Below, in pieces: positions 15,409 through 24,127 of a stretch of DNA of 64,000 nucleotides. The DNA comes from Gammaproteobacteria bacterium (GTDB taxonomy: Bacteria > Gemmatimonadota > Gemmatimonadetes > Longimicrobiales > Gaopeijiaceae). Each line of letters opens with the position of its first letter. Position 1 is the stretch's first letter. The stretch covers positions 267,994 to 331,993 of the forward strand of contig JAPPMM010000043.1 of NCBI GenBank assembly GCA_028819075.1, read 5' to 3'. The notes beneath the pieces were generated by a model. That model did not search any database, was not told the origin of the DNA, and saw nothing but the letters and a program-made list of their open reading frames with translations. The position numbers and the translations under genes were made by a program.

Positions 15409-17657
15409 ATTGGCGCAGGCTCGGGGGCCTCTCCCGGGCCGTTTGCCTCCCGGTGCTGGCCGCCCTGCCGGCCTCCGTACCCGCCGCCGGCCAGACCCCG
15501 GTGCCGGAGATGCGCGCGACCGCGACCCCCGTGCCCCGTCCACCCACCATCGACGGGGTGCTCGACGAACCGTTCTGGGCCACCATCGAGCCGGTTACCG
15601 ACTTCCGCCAGCGTGACCCGGTCGACGGCGCACCCGGCAGCGAGCCCACCGAGGTGCGCATCGGCTACGACGCCAACGCCCTCTACTTCGGCTTCGTCTT
15701 CCACGACTCCGAGCCCTCGCTCATCCGGCGCAGCATCCTCCACCGGGGCGGCCGCATCGACAAGGACGACCGCGTCATCGTCGCGCTGGACACGTATCAC
15801 GACCGCCGCAACGCCTACATCTTCGAGGTCGGCGCGCTGGGGACGCAGGACGACGCCCTCATCTCCGACGAGAGCATGACCCTGGACGACTGGAACTGGG
15901 ACGGGGTCTTCACCAGCGAGACGCGCGTGACCGAGGACGGCTGGGTGCTCGAACTCGAGATCCCCTTCACCACCATCCGTTTCCCGGACGTGGACGAGCC
16001 CACCATGGGCATCGCCTTCATGCGCTCCATCCGTCGCAAGAACGAGAGCGTGTTCTGGCCGCACATCGGCCAGGAGTACCGCTCGGGCATCTCGCAGGTG
16101 TCGCGCTACGCCACCCTCGACGGGCTCAGCGGCCTCAGGCGCGGGCGCTACGCCGAGGTGAAGCCGTTCGCGACCGCCGGGACGCAGCGCATGGCGGGGG
16201 ATGCGAGCTTCGAGGGGCAGACCGACGTGGGCGTCGACGTCAAGTACGCGCTGACCTCGAACCTCACCTTCGACCTCACCTGGAACACCGATTTCGCGCA
16301 GGTGGAGTCGGACAACGTCCAGATCAACCTCACCCGCTTCGACCTTTTCTATCCCGAGAAGCGCGAGTTCTTCCTGGAGCGGGCCGGACTCTTCCAGTTC
16401 GGGACGCCGCGGCAGACCGAGGTCTTCTTCAGCCGGCGGGTCGGGCTCCGGGGCGACATCGCGGGAGGGGGGAGGCTTACGGGCCAGGCGGGACCGTTGT
16501 CCATCGGCGCGCTGGCGCTGCGCACGCGCGGATACTCGGATGATGCGCTCAATCTGCCGGCTGCGTGGAACTCGGTGGTGCGGCTGCGGACGGATCTGCG
16601 GCCGCGCACGACGCTGGGCGGGATCATCAGCAGCCTGGACCACGAGAACGGCTGGGACCGGTCGGCCGGGCTCGACTTCTCCAGTCGCTTCTGGAGCAGC
16701 AGCGCCTTCAACGTGTGGGCGGCGCGGGTCTGGAATCCGGACTTTGCTCCATCCGTGACGAGAGCCTCCGGATCAACCGGAGGCGCGGTGTCGGCAGGAT
16801 CACCGGATCCCCGGGAGGCGGGCAGCGCAACCGCCGCCTCCGCCGAACTGGTCCTCCAGAACGACCTGTACGTGGCGGGTGTTTCCCGGCTGATCATCGA
16901 CGATGGCTTCCAGCCGGCGCTGGGCTTCGTGCCCCGCACCGACCAGGACCGGTGGCAGGGCCGCGCCGGGGTCACCCCCCGCTTCGAGTCCAGTGCCTGG
17001 GCGCGCCAGCTGACGCTGGAGGTGAGCGGGCACCGCATCCAGGGCCGCGACGGCGCCAAGCAGACGCATCAACTCCGCGCCAGCGCGGGGCTCAACTTCC
17101 AGACCGGCGAAGTCGCCAACATCTCCTTCAGCGAGCGCTTCGAGAGGCTGGAGTTGCCGGCGCGCATCAGCCGACGGGTTCTGGCTGCGGGCGACTACAG
17201 TTTCCGCCGTCTGACCATGCACATGCGCACCAACGACAGCCGCACCTTCTCCGGGGCGCTGGCGGGATCGATCGGCGACTTCTGGTCCGGCACGCGCACC
17301 GAGATCGGGGGCGGCGCCACGTGGATCACCGGCCCGCACCTGACCATCGGCGGGAGGTATGCGTGGAACGGCGTCTCGCTACCGGTCGACGACGGGGATT
17401 TCTCGACCCACCTGGTGAGCGCAAACATCCAGGGCGCGGTGAGCCGCAAGCTCTTCGCCAACGCGCTGGTGCAGTGGGACAATCACTCCCGCGAACTGCA
17501 GGCCAACATCCGCATCGACTGGATCCACACCCCCGGCAGCGACCTCTTCGTGGTCATCGACACCGGCTACCTGACGGGCGACCTGCTCGACCCACGCGCG
17601 CCCCGCTGGCAGCGTCGCACGGGCGTGGTGAAGCTGACGTATCTGATGGCCTTCTGA
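15405..17657 (+). CDS. DUF5916 outer-membrane protein (CBM9-like domain plus barrel)
   Basis: A 750-residue exported protein, intact paralogue of the interrupted gene at 7992-10307. The signal peptide ends near PAAGQ (about 30). Residues about 45-215 are a CBM9-like beta-sandwich (RPPTIDGVLDEPFWATIEPV, then LYFGFVFHDSEPSL). From about 225 comes the DUF5916 barrel with the family block VKYALTSNLTFDLTWNTDFAQVE, then YPEKREFFLERAG, and a final VKLTYLMAF with an aromatic terminus typical of outer-membrane barrels. ATG 15405 overlaps the deacylase stop. The pairing with envelope hydrolases suggests a role in uptake or surface binding of their substrate, which is inference; the family has no settled function. 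Confidence 0.85.
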   Translation: MNWRRLGGLSRAVCLPVLAALPASVPAAGQTPVPEMRATATPVPRPPTIDGVLDEPFWATIEPVTDFRQRDPVDGAPGSEPTEVRIGYDANALYFGFVFHDSEPSLIRRSILHRGGRIDKDDRVIVALDTYHDRRNAYIFEVGALGTQDDALISDESMTLDDWNWDGVFTSETRVTEDGWVLELEIPFTTIRFPDVDEPTMGIAFMRSIRRKNESVFWPHIGQEYRSGISQVSRYATLDGLSGLRRGRYAEVKPFATAGTQRMAGDASFEGQTDVGVDVKYALTSNLTFDLTWNTDFAQVESDNVQINLTRFDLFYPEKREFFLERAGLFQFGTPRQTEVFFSRRVGLRGDIAGGGRLTGQAGPLSIGALALRTRGYSDDALNLPAAWNSVVRLRTDLRPRTTLGGIISSLDHENGWDRSAGLDFSSRFWSSSAFNVWAARVWNPDFAPSVTRASGSTGGAVSAGSPDPREAGSATAASAELVLQNDLYVAGVSRLIIDDGFQPALGFVPRTDQDRWQGRAGVTPRFESSAWARQLTLEVSGHRIQGRDGAKQTHQLRASAGLNFQTGEVANISFSERFERLELPARISRRVLAAGDYSFRRLTMHMRTNDSRTFSGALAGSIGDFWSGTRTEIGGGATWITGPHLTIGGRYAWNGVSLPVDDGDFSTHLVSANIQGAVSRKLFANALVQWDNHSRELQANIRIDWIHTPGSDLFVVIDTGYLTGDLLDPRAPRWQRRTGVVKLTYLMAF

Positions 17658-17678
17658 AGCCGTCACCAGGGAGGACCC

Positions 17679-17885
17679 ATGCAGACTCCGTACACGAACG
17701 AAACCGCGCTCGAACACGCACGCCGACTCGCCGAAGTCGTCGGGCTCGCCGAGAACCAACTGCCCACCACCGTCTTTGCCGACGTGCTGAACGGGCTCGC
17801 CGAGTGCGAGGCGATCCTAGCTGGGATGCCGCAGCAGGAGACGCCTCCTCCGGTCACGAAGCACGTGCCGGAGTGGCTGCCATGA
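17679..17885 (+). CDS. AtzG/DUF4089-like small partner of the amidase
   Basis: A 68-residue protein preceded by AGGGAGGA and overlapping the amidase start by ATGA. The helical body LEHARRLAEVVGLAENQLPTTVFADVLNGLAECEAILAGMP fits the pattern of AtzG-like (DUF4089) GatC-related proteins: a GL-x(n)-P loop, a second helix with scattered Ala/Leu, and an AI/AALL-M end. Known AtzG forms a stable complex with the amidase AtzE, as GatC does with GatA. Its position makes the same pairing likely here. It has no signal peptide while the amidase carries a twin-arginine motif, so export would have to be as a folded complex (hitch-hiking) or the pairing is wrong. Confidence 0.6.
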   Translation: MQTPYTNETALEHARRLAEVVGLAENQLPTTVFADVLNGLAECEAILAGMPQQETPPPVTKHVPEWLP

Positions 17886-19417
17886 GCGCTGGCGGTGGGA
17901 CGGCACTCACGCGCCGAAGCTTCGTGAAGGGCGCGGCCGCGGCCGCCGCCGCGCCGTGGGTGCCCATGTCGCGGCAGCCGCGCTGGACCATCCCGCCGGT
18001 CGAACCGCAGGACGTCCCGCTCTACGACCTGGAGGTGTGGCAGGCGGCCGATCTGATCCGCCGGCGAATCGTATCTCCCGTCGAGTTGGCCGAGGTGACC
18101 CTCGAACGCATCGCGGCAACCGAGCCGCGGATCGAGACCTTCGTGAACCAGTACGCGGCCGACGAGATCATGGCACAGGCGGCAGCCGCCGAGGACGAGA
18201 TCGCCGCGGGGCGCTACCTCGGACCTCTGCACGGAATCACCGTGGGGCTGAAGGACATCTACCTGACGGAGGGCAAGGTCACCGAAGGGAACTCCGGTCT
18301 CTACAGGGGCTTCACCCCCTCCTTCGACGCGACCTCCGTGGCAAGGCTCAAGGCGGCGGGAGCCGTCATCGTGGGCAAGGTGGGCACCGCCGAACTGGCC
18401 ACTGCGAACCAATGGCCCGCGAAAAACCCCTGGGACTTCGATCGAGTTGCCGGCGGATCCAGCACGGGCTCCGCGACGGGTGTCGCGGCGTCCCAGTTCA
18501 TGGTGGGAATGGGCACCTGCACCGGCGGTTCAATCCGCGGTCCGGCCGCCAACTGCGGCATCACAGGGCTCAAGCCCACCTATGGAGCCATCAGCCTGCA
18601 CGGGGTCCTCCCTCTCGCGTGGTCCATGGACCACCCCGGCCCGATGGTGCACAGCGCCCGGGACGCGGCGCTGGTGCTGGACGCGGTGGGTGGCGAAGAC
18701 CCGCTGGACCCGCACACCCGCAAGGTGGCCCGCTACCGGACCGCCGAGGCGCTCTATTGGGAGCCCCGGCCCAACCCTCTCGAGCGGGTGGTGGTGGGCG
18801 TCCCCGCCGAAGACGACTTCCTCATGGGCGTGCCCAACGACGAGCAACTGGGTGCCTTCGGGGAGGCGGTTGAGGTCATGAGATCATTGGGGGCCACGGT
18901 CCGAACCGTGCGCACCAACGTGCTCTTCCCCGGACTCACCAGCCTGAGTTCGTTCTACCTGATCATCCGAAGCGCGGAGGTGGGAGCGTATCAGCGGCAC
19001 AACCTGCTGACCCAGCCCGACAACATGTCCGAGGCCTACCGTTCGCGGGTCGCTTCGGGCGTGCTGATGCCGGGGCACGCCTACGTACAGGCTCAGCGGG
19101 TGCGCCGGCACTGGCGCGACCGGTTCCTCACCGTCTTCGATGAATGCGACGTGCTCATTCACCCGGCGGACGACATCGCCGGACTGGTCGAGGGTGAGGA
19201 TCCCCCGCGTCCCCGGGAGTCGACCGGGAGCAAGACCAATATGTGGAACCTGTCGGGGGCCCCGGCCGTCGCCATCCCCACCGGCTTCTCCGAGGTGGAG
19301 GGAATGCCGCTGTCGATGCAGGTGGCGGCCGCTCCCGGGCGAGATGAGATTGCCCTCATCGTCGCGGACGCGTTTCAGCAGGCGACCGGGCACCACAGGG
19401 CGCGGCCGGCGTTGTAG
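17882..19417 (+). CDS. Tat-exported amidase-signature hydrolase
   Basis: A 511-residue amidase-signature enzyme that hydrolyses carboxamides. Residues 11-16 (RRSFVK) followed by an Ala-rich stretch form a twin-arginine signal. The catalytic triad is visible: Lys124 in GLKDIY, cis-Ser193 in GGSSTGSA, and nucleophile Ser217 in TGGSIRGPA, with the 24-residue Ser-Ser spacing usual for the family. The residue before the second motif is Cys-Thr rather than the common Asp-Thr. Length is normal. It is the last gene of the 12618-19417 operon and is coupled to an AtzG-like small protein. Substrate is unknown; with the D-aminoacylase and amidating-lyase-like genes it suggests scavenging of amidated or acylated amino acids and peptides. 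After its stop, 19418-19569 is a convergent gap in which I see nothing. Confidence 0.88.
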   Translation: MSAGGGTALTRRSFVKGAAAAAAAPWVPMSRQPRWTIPPVEPQDVPLYDLEVWQAADLIRRRIVSPVELAEVTLERIAATEPRIETFVNQYAADEIMAQAAAAEDEIAAGRYLGPLHGITVGLKDIYLTEGKVTEGNSGLYRGFTPSFDATSVARLKAAGAVIVGKVGTAELATANQWPAKNPWDFDRVAGGSSTGSATGVAASQFMVGMGTCTGGSIRGPAANCGITGLKPTYGAISLHGVLPLAWSMDHPGPMVHSARDAALVLDAVGGEDPLDPHTRKVARYRTAEALYWEPRPNPLERVVVGVPAEDDFLMGVPNDEQLGAFGEAVEVMRSLGATVRTVRTNVLFPGLTSLSSFYLIIRSAEVGAYQRHNLLTQPDNMSEAYRSRVASGVLMPGHAYVQAQRVRRHWRDRFLTVFDECDVLIHPADDIAGLVEGEDPPRPRESTGSKTNMWNLSGAPAVAIPTGFSEVEGMPLSMQVAAAPGRDEIALIVADAFQQATGHHRARPAL

Positions 19418-19569
19418 GAAGGTCCGTGCGGGCAGGCAGGCGGCGCCGGATCTCCCGCGGCGGCCTCGCGCCCCTTCAGGGCCATCGGTCTGCCATTATG
19501 TCAGGTTGGTTCCCTGCGGGTCAGTTGCCAGCCTGTCGCACTAGGCCGAAATGGGGCCGTGCCACACCT

Positions 19570-22500
19570 TCAATCTGGCATCCTCCCTGGCAAGCCATAG
19601 CTTACCAGCGTCCGGGTGCCGCGTTCGACGCGGCGCGGACCCACGGCCTGAATGGATGCGGAAGCTGCGGCGGCACTTGCGTCTTCTCCCCGAAGCACCG
19701 AACGCAGCTGACCGGTTTCTCGGTCCAGCACGAGTGCCATGGCGCGGTTGCCGGCTGCCGTCAATTCCGTCCTCCCCTCCGGCCCGGACAGCACGATGCG
19801 TTCGAGCGACGCCAGCCATTCATCTTCGAACGGAATTGTGAAGACGAACCCCCCTCCGCCCTCGCCCGTTTTATCGAGTGCAAAGTCCAGTGCGAATTCG
19901 GGGGCACCATTGGCGGCGATACCCTCAAGTCGATAGGGGCCGCGGCTGGTTGGCAGTCTCGCCGCCGCGTCAAGCACAAACGCCGGATCGAGACGCAGTT
20001 CGCCCTCCGAACTTACACTGCCCCAAAGCAGGAGAACCGTGCTGCCGTCGTTCGCTGCACTTGATGTGGTCTCCTCTTCCGCCGACAGTCGGTGGTCAAG
20101 CGCCTTCGCAAAATGATAGTCACTGATCCAGGCCGGGTCGCAGTAGCCCATCAGGTCGGCAGTGTTGGGAGGCACCAAGCGGTTCGACCGGAAATCGTAT
20201 CCCCACACACCGATCTCGCCACTGGGATACGGATAGTTGGGGTCGGGGTCGAACAACAGACCGCACGGAGCGTGACGCAGGCTCATGCTGTGACCCAATT
20301 CGTGCACCATGGGATCGGCCTCCGGCACACCGACGGCGGCAGGGCTCGAAACGTAGGCGAGCCCGGTGATGCCAGCGCCCCCGGGACGAGTTACAGCCCC
20401 GTAGTAGTACCCGTCCGCCTCGTCCGTGAGCCTCAACAGCGTGATGTCCTGCAACAAATCGGTCCAGGCTCTGAGCGAGGTCGGGTCGACATCCGTGACA
20501 TAGGTCTCGCGTACCGCGACATCCACTTCGGTGACCGGAAGAACATTGGTCAGGAGCCGAATCGCGTCGTGGTTGCGTCCCAACGACGAAGCCCAGGCTC
20601 TAGCGGTGTTGTCTGGCTTATCTCTCACGACGATGGGCACCACCGTCAGCTTCATACGAGGCACCCGCCTCACGTCGAGTCCCATTCGTCCCTGTTCCGG
20701 TAGGCGCATCCGGCTCCCGGCTGCCCGTGACAGGCTGCTGTCCGGATCGATTTCAACCACCATCTCCACTTCCGGTGCCAGCACGGCTGCGGGTACAGTC
20801 GCGTGGTAGGATCGATCCAGATTGCCGGGGTCCGCAGCTTCGGGAATCCCCAGCCCCGATACCATGCTCATCTCAACCCGATGCACTTCTTGTCCGTTGG
20901 CGAAGAAAGTCGCACGGGCATCAGGCCGGAGCCCGCTCTCGCGGTGCGCAGTGACGAAGACCCGGAGCAAGGCGGGACGGCCAGCGATCAGGGGCACATC
21001 GCCGTCGAGATTCTGAGCGGCTTGGGTCAGATGTGTGGCGGCCAACGTAACCAGCAGGGGCGACGAGCAATTCTCTCCTCCCACATGGTGTGTGATCGAC
21101 CGTAGCCATGCCTGGAATCTCTCTCCTTCCGGCGCACACAGACCACTGTCATCCCACTGGAAGTCGGCGAGCCCATTCAGAGCCACGAGCGACATCGGGA
21201 GCGAGCCCGTCTTCTGGTTATTGCCGAGAGAGAGCTCTTGCAGATGGATCAACCGGCCTAACTCGTCCGGCACCCTGCCGACGAACTGATTCTGGCGAAG
21301 GTCGAGCCGCCGCAACTCGGTGAGGTCACCGATTCCCGCTGGTATCGAATTCCGGAACCTGTTGCGGGAAACATCGAGCGACCGCAGCGAGGCCAAGTGA
21401 CCGAGGTCGGCGGGAATGCTCCCGGTCAACTGGTTGGCCTGAAGTTCAAGCCGTTGCAGATCTACCAACTCCGCCACCTCGGCGGGCAGGGACCCTGATA
21501 GTCCATTATTGCCAAGCTCGAGCGCGGTGAGGCGGCCTTCGCCGTCCACGGTCGTCCCGTACCAGTTGGATACGGGCAGGTCTGTTGCCCAGTTGGTGTT
21601 GTTGGTCCAGTCCTCGCCACCGGTCGCGTTGTAGAGCGCGATCAGCGCGTCACGTGGATCCGTGAAGCAGTCCGGCCCATGATGATAGTAGGGGATATTG
21701 CCGAGCCAGGTCTGGAAAGCCGGATAGGTCGGAGCGCAAAGCGCCGTGTCATACCATCGAAAGGTCCTGAGCTGTGAGAGATTGGCAAGTTCGCGGGGCA
21801 GCGGTCCCACGAGTTCGTTCGCTTGCAGATACAAGGACGTGAGGTTTCGCAGGTTGCCGAGCTCGGCAGGGACCGATCCCGACAGGCTGTTGTGACCCAG
21901 GCTCAGTGTTGATAGCCGGACGAGATTTCCCAGTTTCGGCGGGATGGAACCGGTCAGCTGGTTGCCGTTGAGGAACAGCCGATCGAGGTTGGCCATGTTT
22001 CCGAGTTCAGGGGGAATTGGACCCGTCAGTTCGTTTCTTCCCAGGAGCAGCCGTCTCAGACGGCCCAGGCGTGCAAGCTCCGAGGGAATGGGGCCGGTGA
22101 GGCTGTTAAGGTTGAGCACCAGCTTTTCGAGGGTTGCCAGCTTGCCGAGTTCGGCAGGGATGGAACCGGTCAGTTGGTTCCCGAAGAAGTTGAGTTCCAA
22201 GAGACTCTCGAGGTCGCCAAGTTCGGCAGGGATTGAGCCGGTCAGTTCGTTGTTGAACAGGATCAGTCGAGTGAGACCGGTGAGCTTGCCAAGTTCAGGT
22301 GGAATTGGACCCGTCAATTGATTCTCGCTGAGAAGAAGCAACTTCAGATCATCGAGACCGCCAAGTTCGGGAGGTATCTCACCGGTAAGCTGGTTCTCAC
22401 TGAGGTACAGTGTATCCAGTTGGGAGAGGCGCCCCAGTTCGGAGGGGATGTGACCGGTCAGCTTGTTCCCGCCAAGCCAAAGATTCGAGAGGTTAACCAG

Positions 22501-23907
22501 GGCTCCGAGTTCGCCCGGAATCGAGCCGGTCAGGTTGCCGTTGCGGTGAAGGAACAGACCCGTGAGGTTCGTCAGGTTTCCCAATTCCGGCGGAATCGAG
22601 CCCTCCAGGTAGTTCGAGGACAACCGCAGGTAGGTCAGGCTTGTAAGGTTGGCAAGCTCAGTTGGAATGGAACCCTCGAGACGGTTCGTGTTCACGTCCA
22701 CATGCGTGAGGTTCGTGAGCCGACCGAGTTCGGGGGGAATGGATCCCGCCAGTTCGTTCCACTGGAGTTCCAGTATTGTCAGCTTGGGGAGATATCCCAA
22801 TTCGACCGGGATCGAGCCTCTCAGATTGTTGTACTGCAGGCGCAATCGCGTGACTTGTCCCTGCGCGTTGGTGGTAACACCATGCCAGGATCCCAGCGGC
22901 GCATCGGTGAGCCAGTTCCGGCTTGTGTTCCAGTTCGGCCCGCCGGCCGCATGGTAGAGCGCAGCCAGAACGGCTCGGTCGTCTACAGCGATGACCACCA
23001 TCCTGGCGGCCCCCGCAAGGGTGCCACCTGCGAGTTCCGCCCTTACCTCCACCGATCCCGAGGAGATCGCCGTAACGAGCCCGGTCTCGTCCACCGTCGC
23101 TACGTTCGGGTCGTCGGAGGACCACGTTAAGTCTCCCATGGAGTCCACGACGGGATGGCCGTTCGCGTCCACCAGTTCCGCCGACAGTTGAAGTGTATCC
23201 CCGAGCGCCCGCAGCGTATCGGCAGCCGGCGTGACCTGCACAGCCACGACTTCCTGCTCCACGGCAAACCCAGCGCTGGCGTGGCCCGCACCGGACGTCG
23301 CCCGCACGCTGGCACGTCCATTCCCGGCGGCTGTCACCAGTCCACTGCCATCCACGGTCACCACGGAGGTGTCGGACGAAGACCAGATAGGGTGGACGGC
23401 GGGGATCGGGTTCCCGTTGGAATCCCTGGCAGTGGCAGACAACCGCAGGGTGTCCCCCAGCGCCCGGAACGCCCCTTCGATGCGGGACAACTGGATGTCC
23501 TGCGCCTGCTGGGCGACGGTGACCGCTGCGTTTCCCGAGGGACCACCATCCTGGACGGTCGCCTTGACCGTCGCGTATCCGTTGCTGATCGCCGTCACCA
23601 GGCCGGCAGCACTCACCGTCACCACCGACTCGGCGACAGTCGACCACACAAGGGCAAGGCCATGCATGGGCTGCTCGCTCTGGTCGAGCACGGTAGCCGT
23701 CAGCTGAACTGTCTCGCCCAGCGCAGCCAGGGTCACCGGCGAGGGTGTGATCTCGACTGAGGCCGGAACGGGCGTTGCCGTCGGTCCGTCGTCCCCGCAG
23801 GCGAGCAGCAACGCCGCCAGGGAAGAGAGGAGGCTGCGTGACGTGAGGGCGGAGTCCGGCTTGCTCTGACCCCGGCGCTTGGCAAGGTGGCAAGCGGTCT
23901 CTGACAT
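19570..23907 (-). CDS. Giant lipoprotein: Ig-like domains, plant-type LRRs and metzincin-like protease
   Basis: A 1445-residue surface lipoprotein (lipobox LLAC, Cys37). The start is ATG 23907; a TTG two codons earlier is less likely. Three BIg2-type domains (about 45-310) carry the repeated LSATARDSNGNPIP / WSSSDTSVVTVDGSGLVTA pattern. A plant-like LRR cap (DDRAVLAALYHAAGGPNW) leads into 15 repeats of about 24 residues with the consensus LTGSIPPELGxLxxLxxL (about 350-715). A second cap (ALIALYNATGGEDW) and five more repeats follow (about 750-920). The C-terminal part has the zinc motif HELGHSMSLRH (1202-1212; the metzincin Gly is Ser) and, 41 residues on, a Met-turn-like DLMGYCDP (Met1253). 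I infer a secreted protease displayed by an LRR binding arm. The gene stands alone. Confidence 0.85.
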   Translation of the reverse strand: MSETACHLAKRRGQSKPDSALTSRSLLSSLAALLLACGDDGPTATPVPASVEITPSPVTLAALGETVQLTATVLDQSEQPMHGLALVWSTVAESVVTVSAAGLVTAISNGYATVKATVQDGGPSGNAAVTVAQQAQDIQLSRIEGAFRALGDTLRLSATARDSNGNPIPAVHPIWSSSDTSVVTVDGSGLVTAAGNGRASVRATSGAGHASAGFAVEQEVVAVQVTPAADTLRALGDTLQLSAELVDANGHPVVDSMGDLTWSSDDPNVATVDETGLVTAISSGSVEVRAELAGGTLAGAARMVVIAVDDRAVLAALYHAAGGPNWNTSRNWLTDAPLGSWHGVTTNAQGQVTRLRLQYNNLRGSIPVELGYLPKLTILELQWNELAGSIPPELGRLTNLTHVDVNTNRLEGSIPTELANLTSLTYLRLSSNYLEGSIPPELGNLTNLTGLFLHRNGNLTGSIPGELGALVNLSNLWLGGNKLTGHIPSELGRLSQLDTLYLSENQLTGEIPPELGGLDDLKLLLLSENQLTGPIPPELGKLTGLTRLILFNNELTGSIPAELGDLESLLELNFFGNQLTGSIPAELGKLATLEKLVLNLNSLTGPIPSELARLGRLRRLLLGRNELTGPIPPELGNMANLDRLFLNGNQLTGSIPPKLGNLVRLSTLSLGHNSLSGSVPAELGNLRNLTSLYLQANELVGPLPRELANLSQLRTFRWYDTALCAPTYPAFQTWLGNIPYYHHGPDCFTDPRDALIALYNATGGEDWTNNTNWATDLPVSNWYGTTVDGEGRLTALELGNNGLSGSLPAEVAELVDLQRLELQANQLTGSIPADLGHLASLRSLDVSRNRFRNSIPAGIGDLTELRRLDLRQNQFVGRVPDELGRLIHLQELSLGNNQKTGSLPMSLVALNGLADFQWDDSGLCAPEGERFQAWLRSITHHVGGENCSSPLLVTLAATHLTQAAQNLDGDVPLIAGRPALLRVFVTAHRESGLRPDARATFFANGQEVHRVEMSMVSGLGIPEAADPGNLDRSYHATVPAAVLAPEVEMVVEIDPDSSLSRAAGSRMRLPEQGRMGLDVRRVPRMKLTVVPIVVRDKPDNTARAWASSLGRNHDAIRLLTNVLPVTEVDVAVRETYVTDVDPTSLRAWTDLLQDITLLRLTDEADGYYYGAVTRPGGAGITGLAYVSSPAAVGVPEADPMVHELGHSMSLRHAPCGLLFDPDPNYPYPSGEIGVWGYDFRSNRLVPPNTADLMGYCDPAWISDYHFAKALDHRLSAEEETTSSAANDGSTVLLLWGSVSSEGELRLDPAFVLDAAARLPTSRGPYRLEGIAANGAPEFALDFALDKTGEGGGGFVFTIPFEDEWLASLERIVLSGPEGRTELTAAGNRAMALVLDRETGQLRSVLRGEDASAAAASASIQAVGPRRVERGTRTLVSYGLPGRMPD

Positions 23908-24127
23908 GGACAAGGCAAGCGTCCCTGGTTTCGTATTCCAGCTTGTCTGCGGTGTGCGTCTTCAGGATGCGGCAGTCGAGCCAGGGAAGCCAGATGAAAA
24001 TACAGGTGTCAATGGACATCGAAAATGTCACACTGTGAGGACCGCCCCGCGGAGAGAGCGGAGCGACCAGAGCGAGCGAGCACGAGGGTTTAGCCGGCCG
24101 CCTCCGCGACGGCTCGGTGCCGCTGCT

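Noticed and set aside
24007..24012. A perfect TTGACA on the minus strand upstream of the LRR-protease gene
   Set aside because: No -10-like hexamer lies 16-18 bases downstream; the only TATTTT is too close. Not called a promoter.
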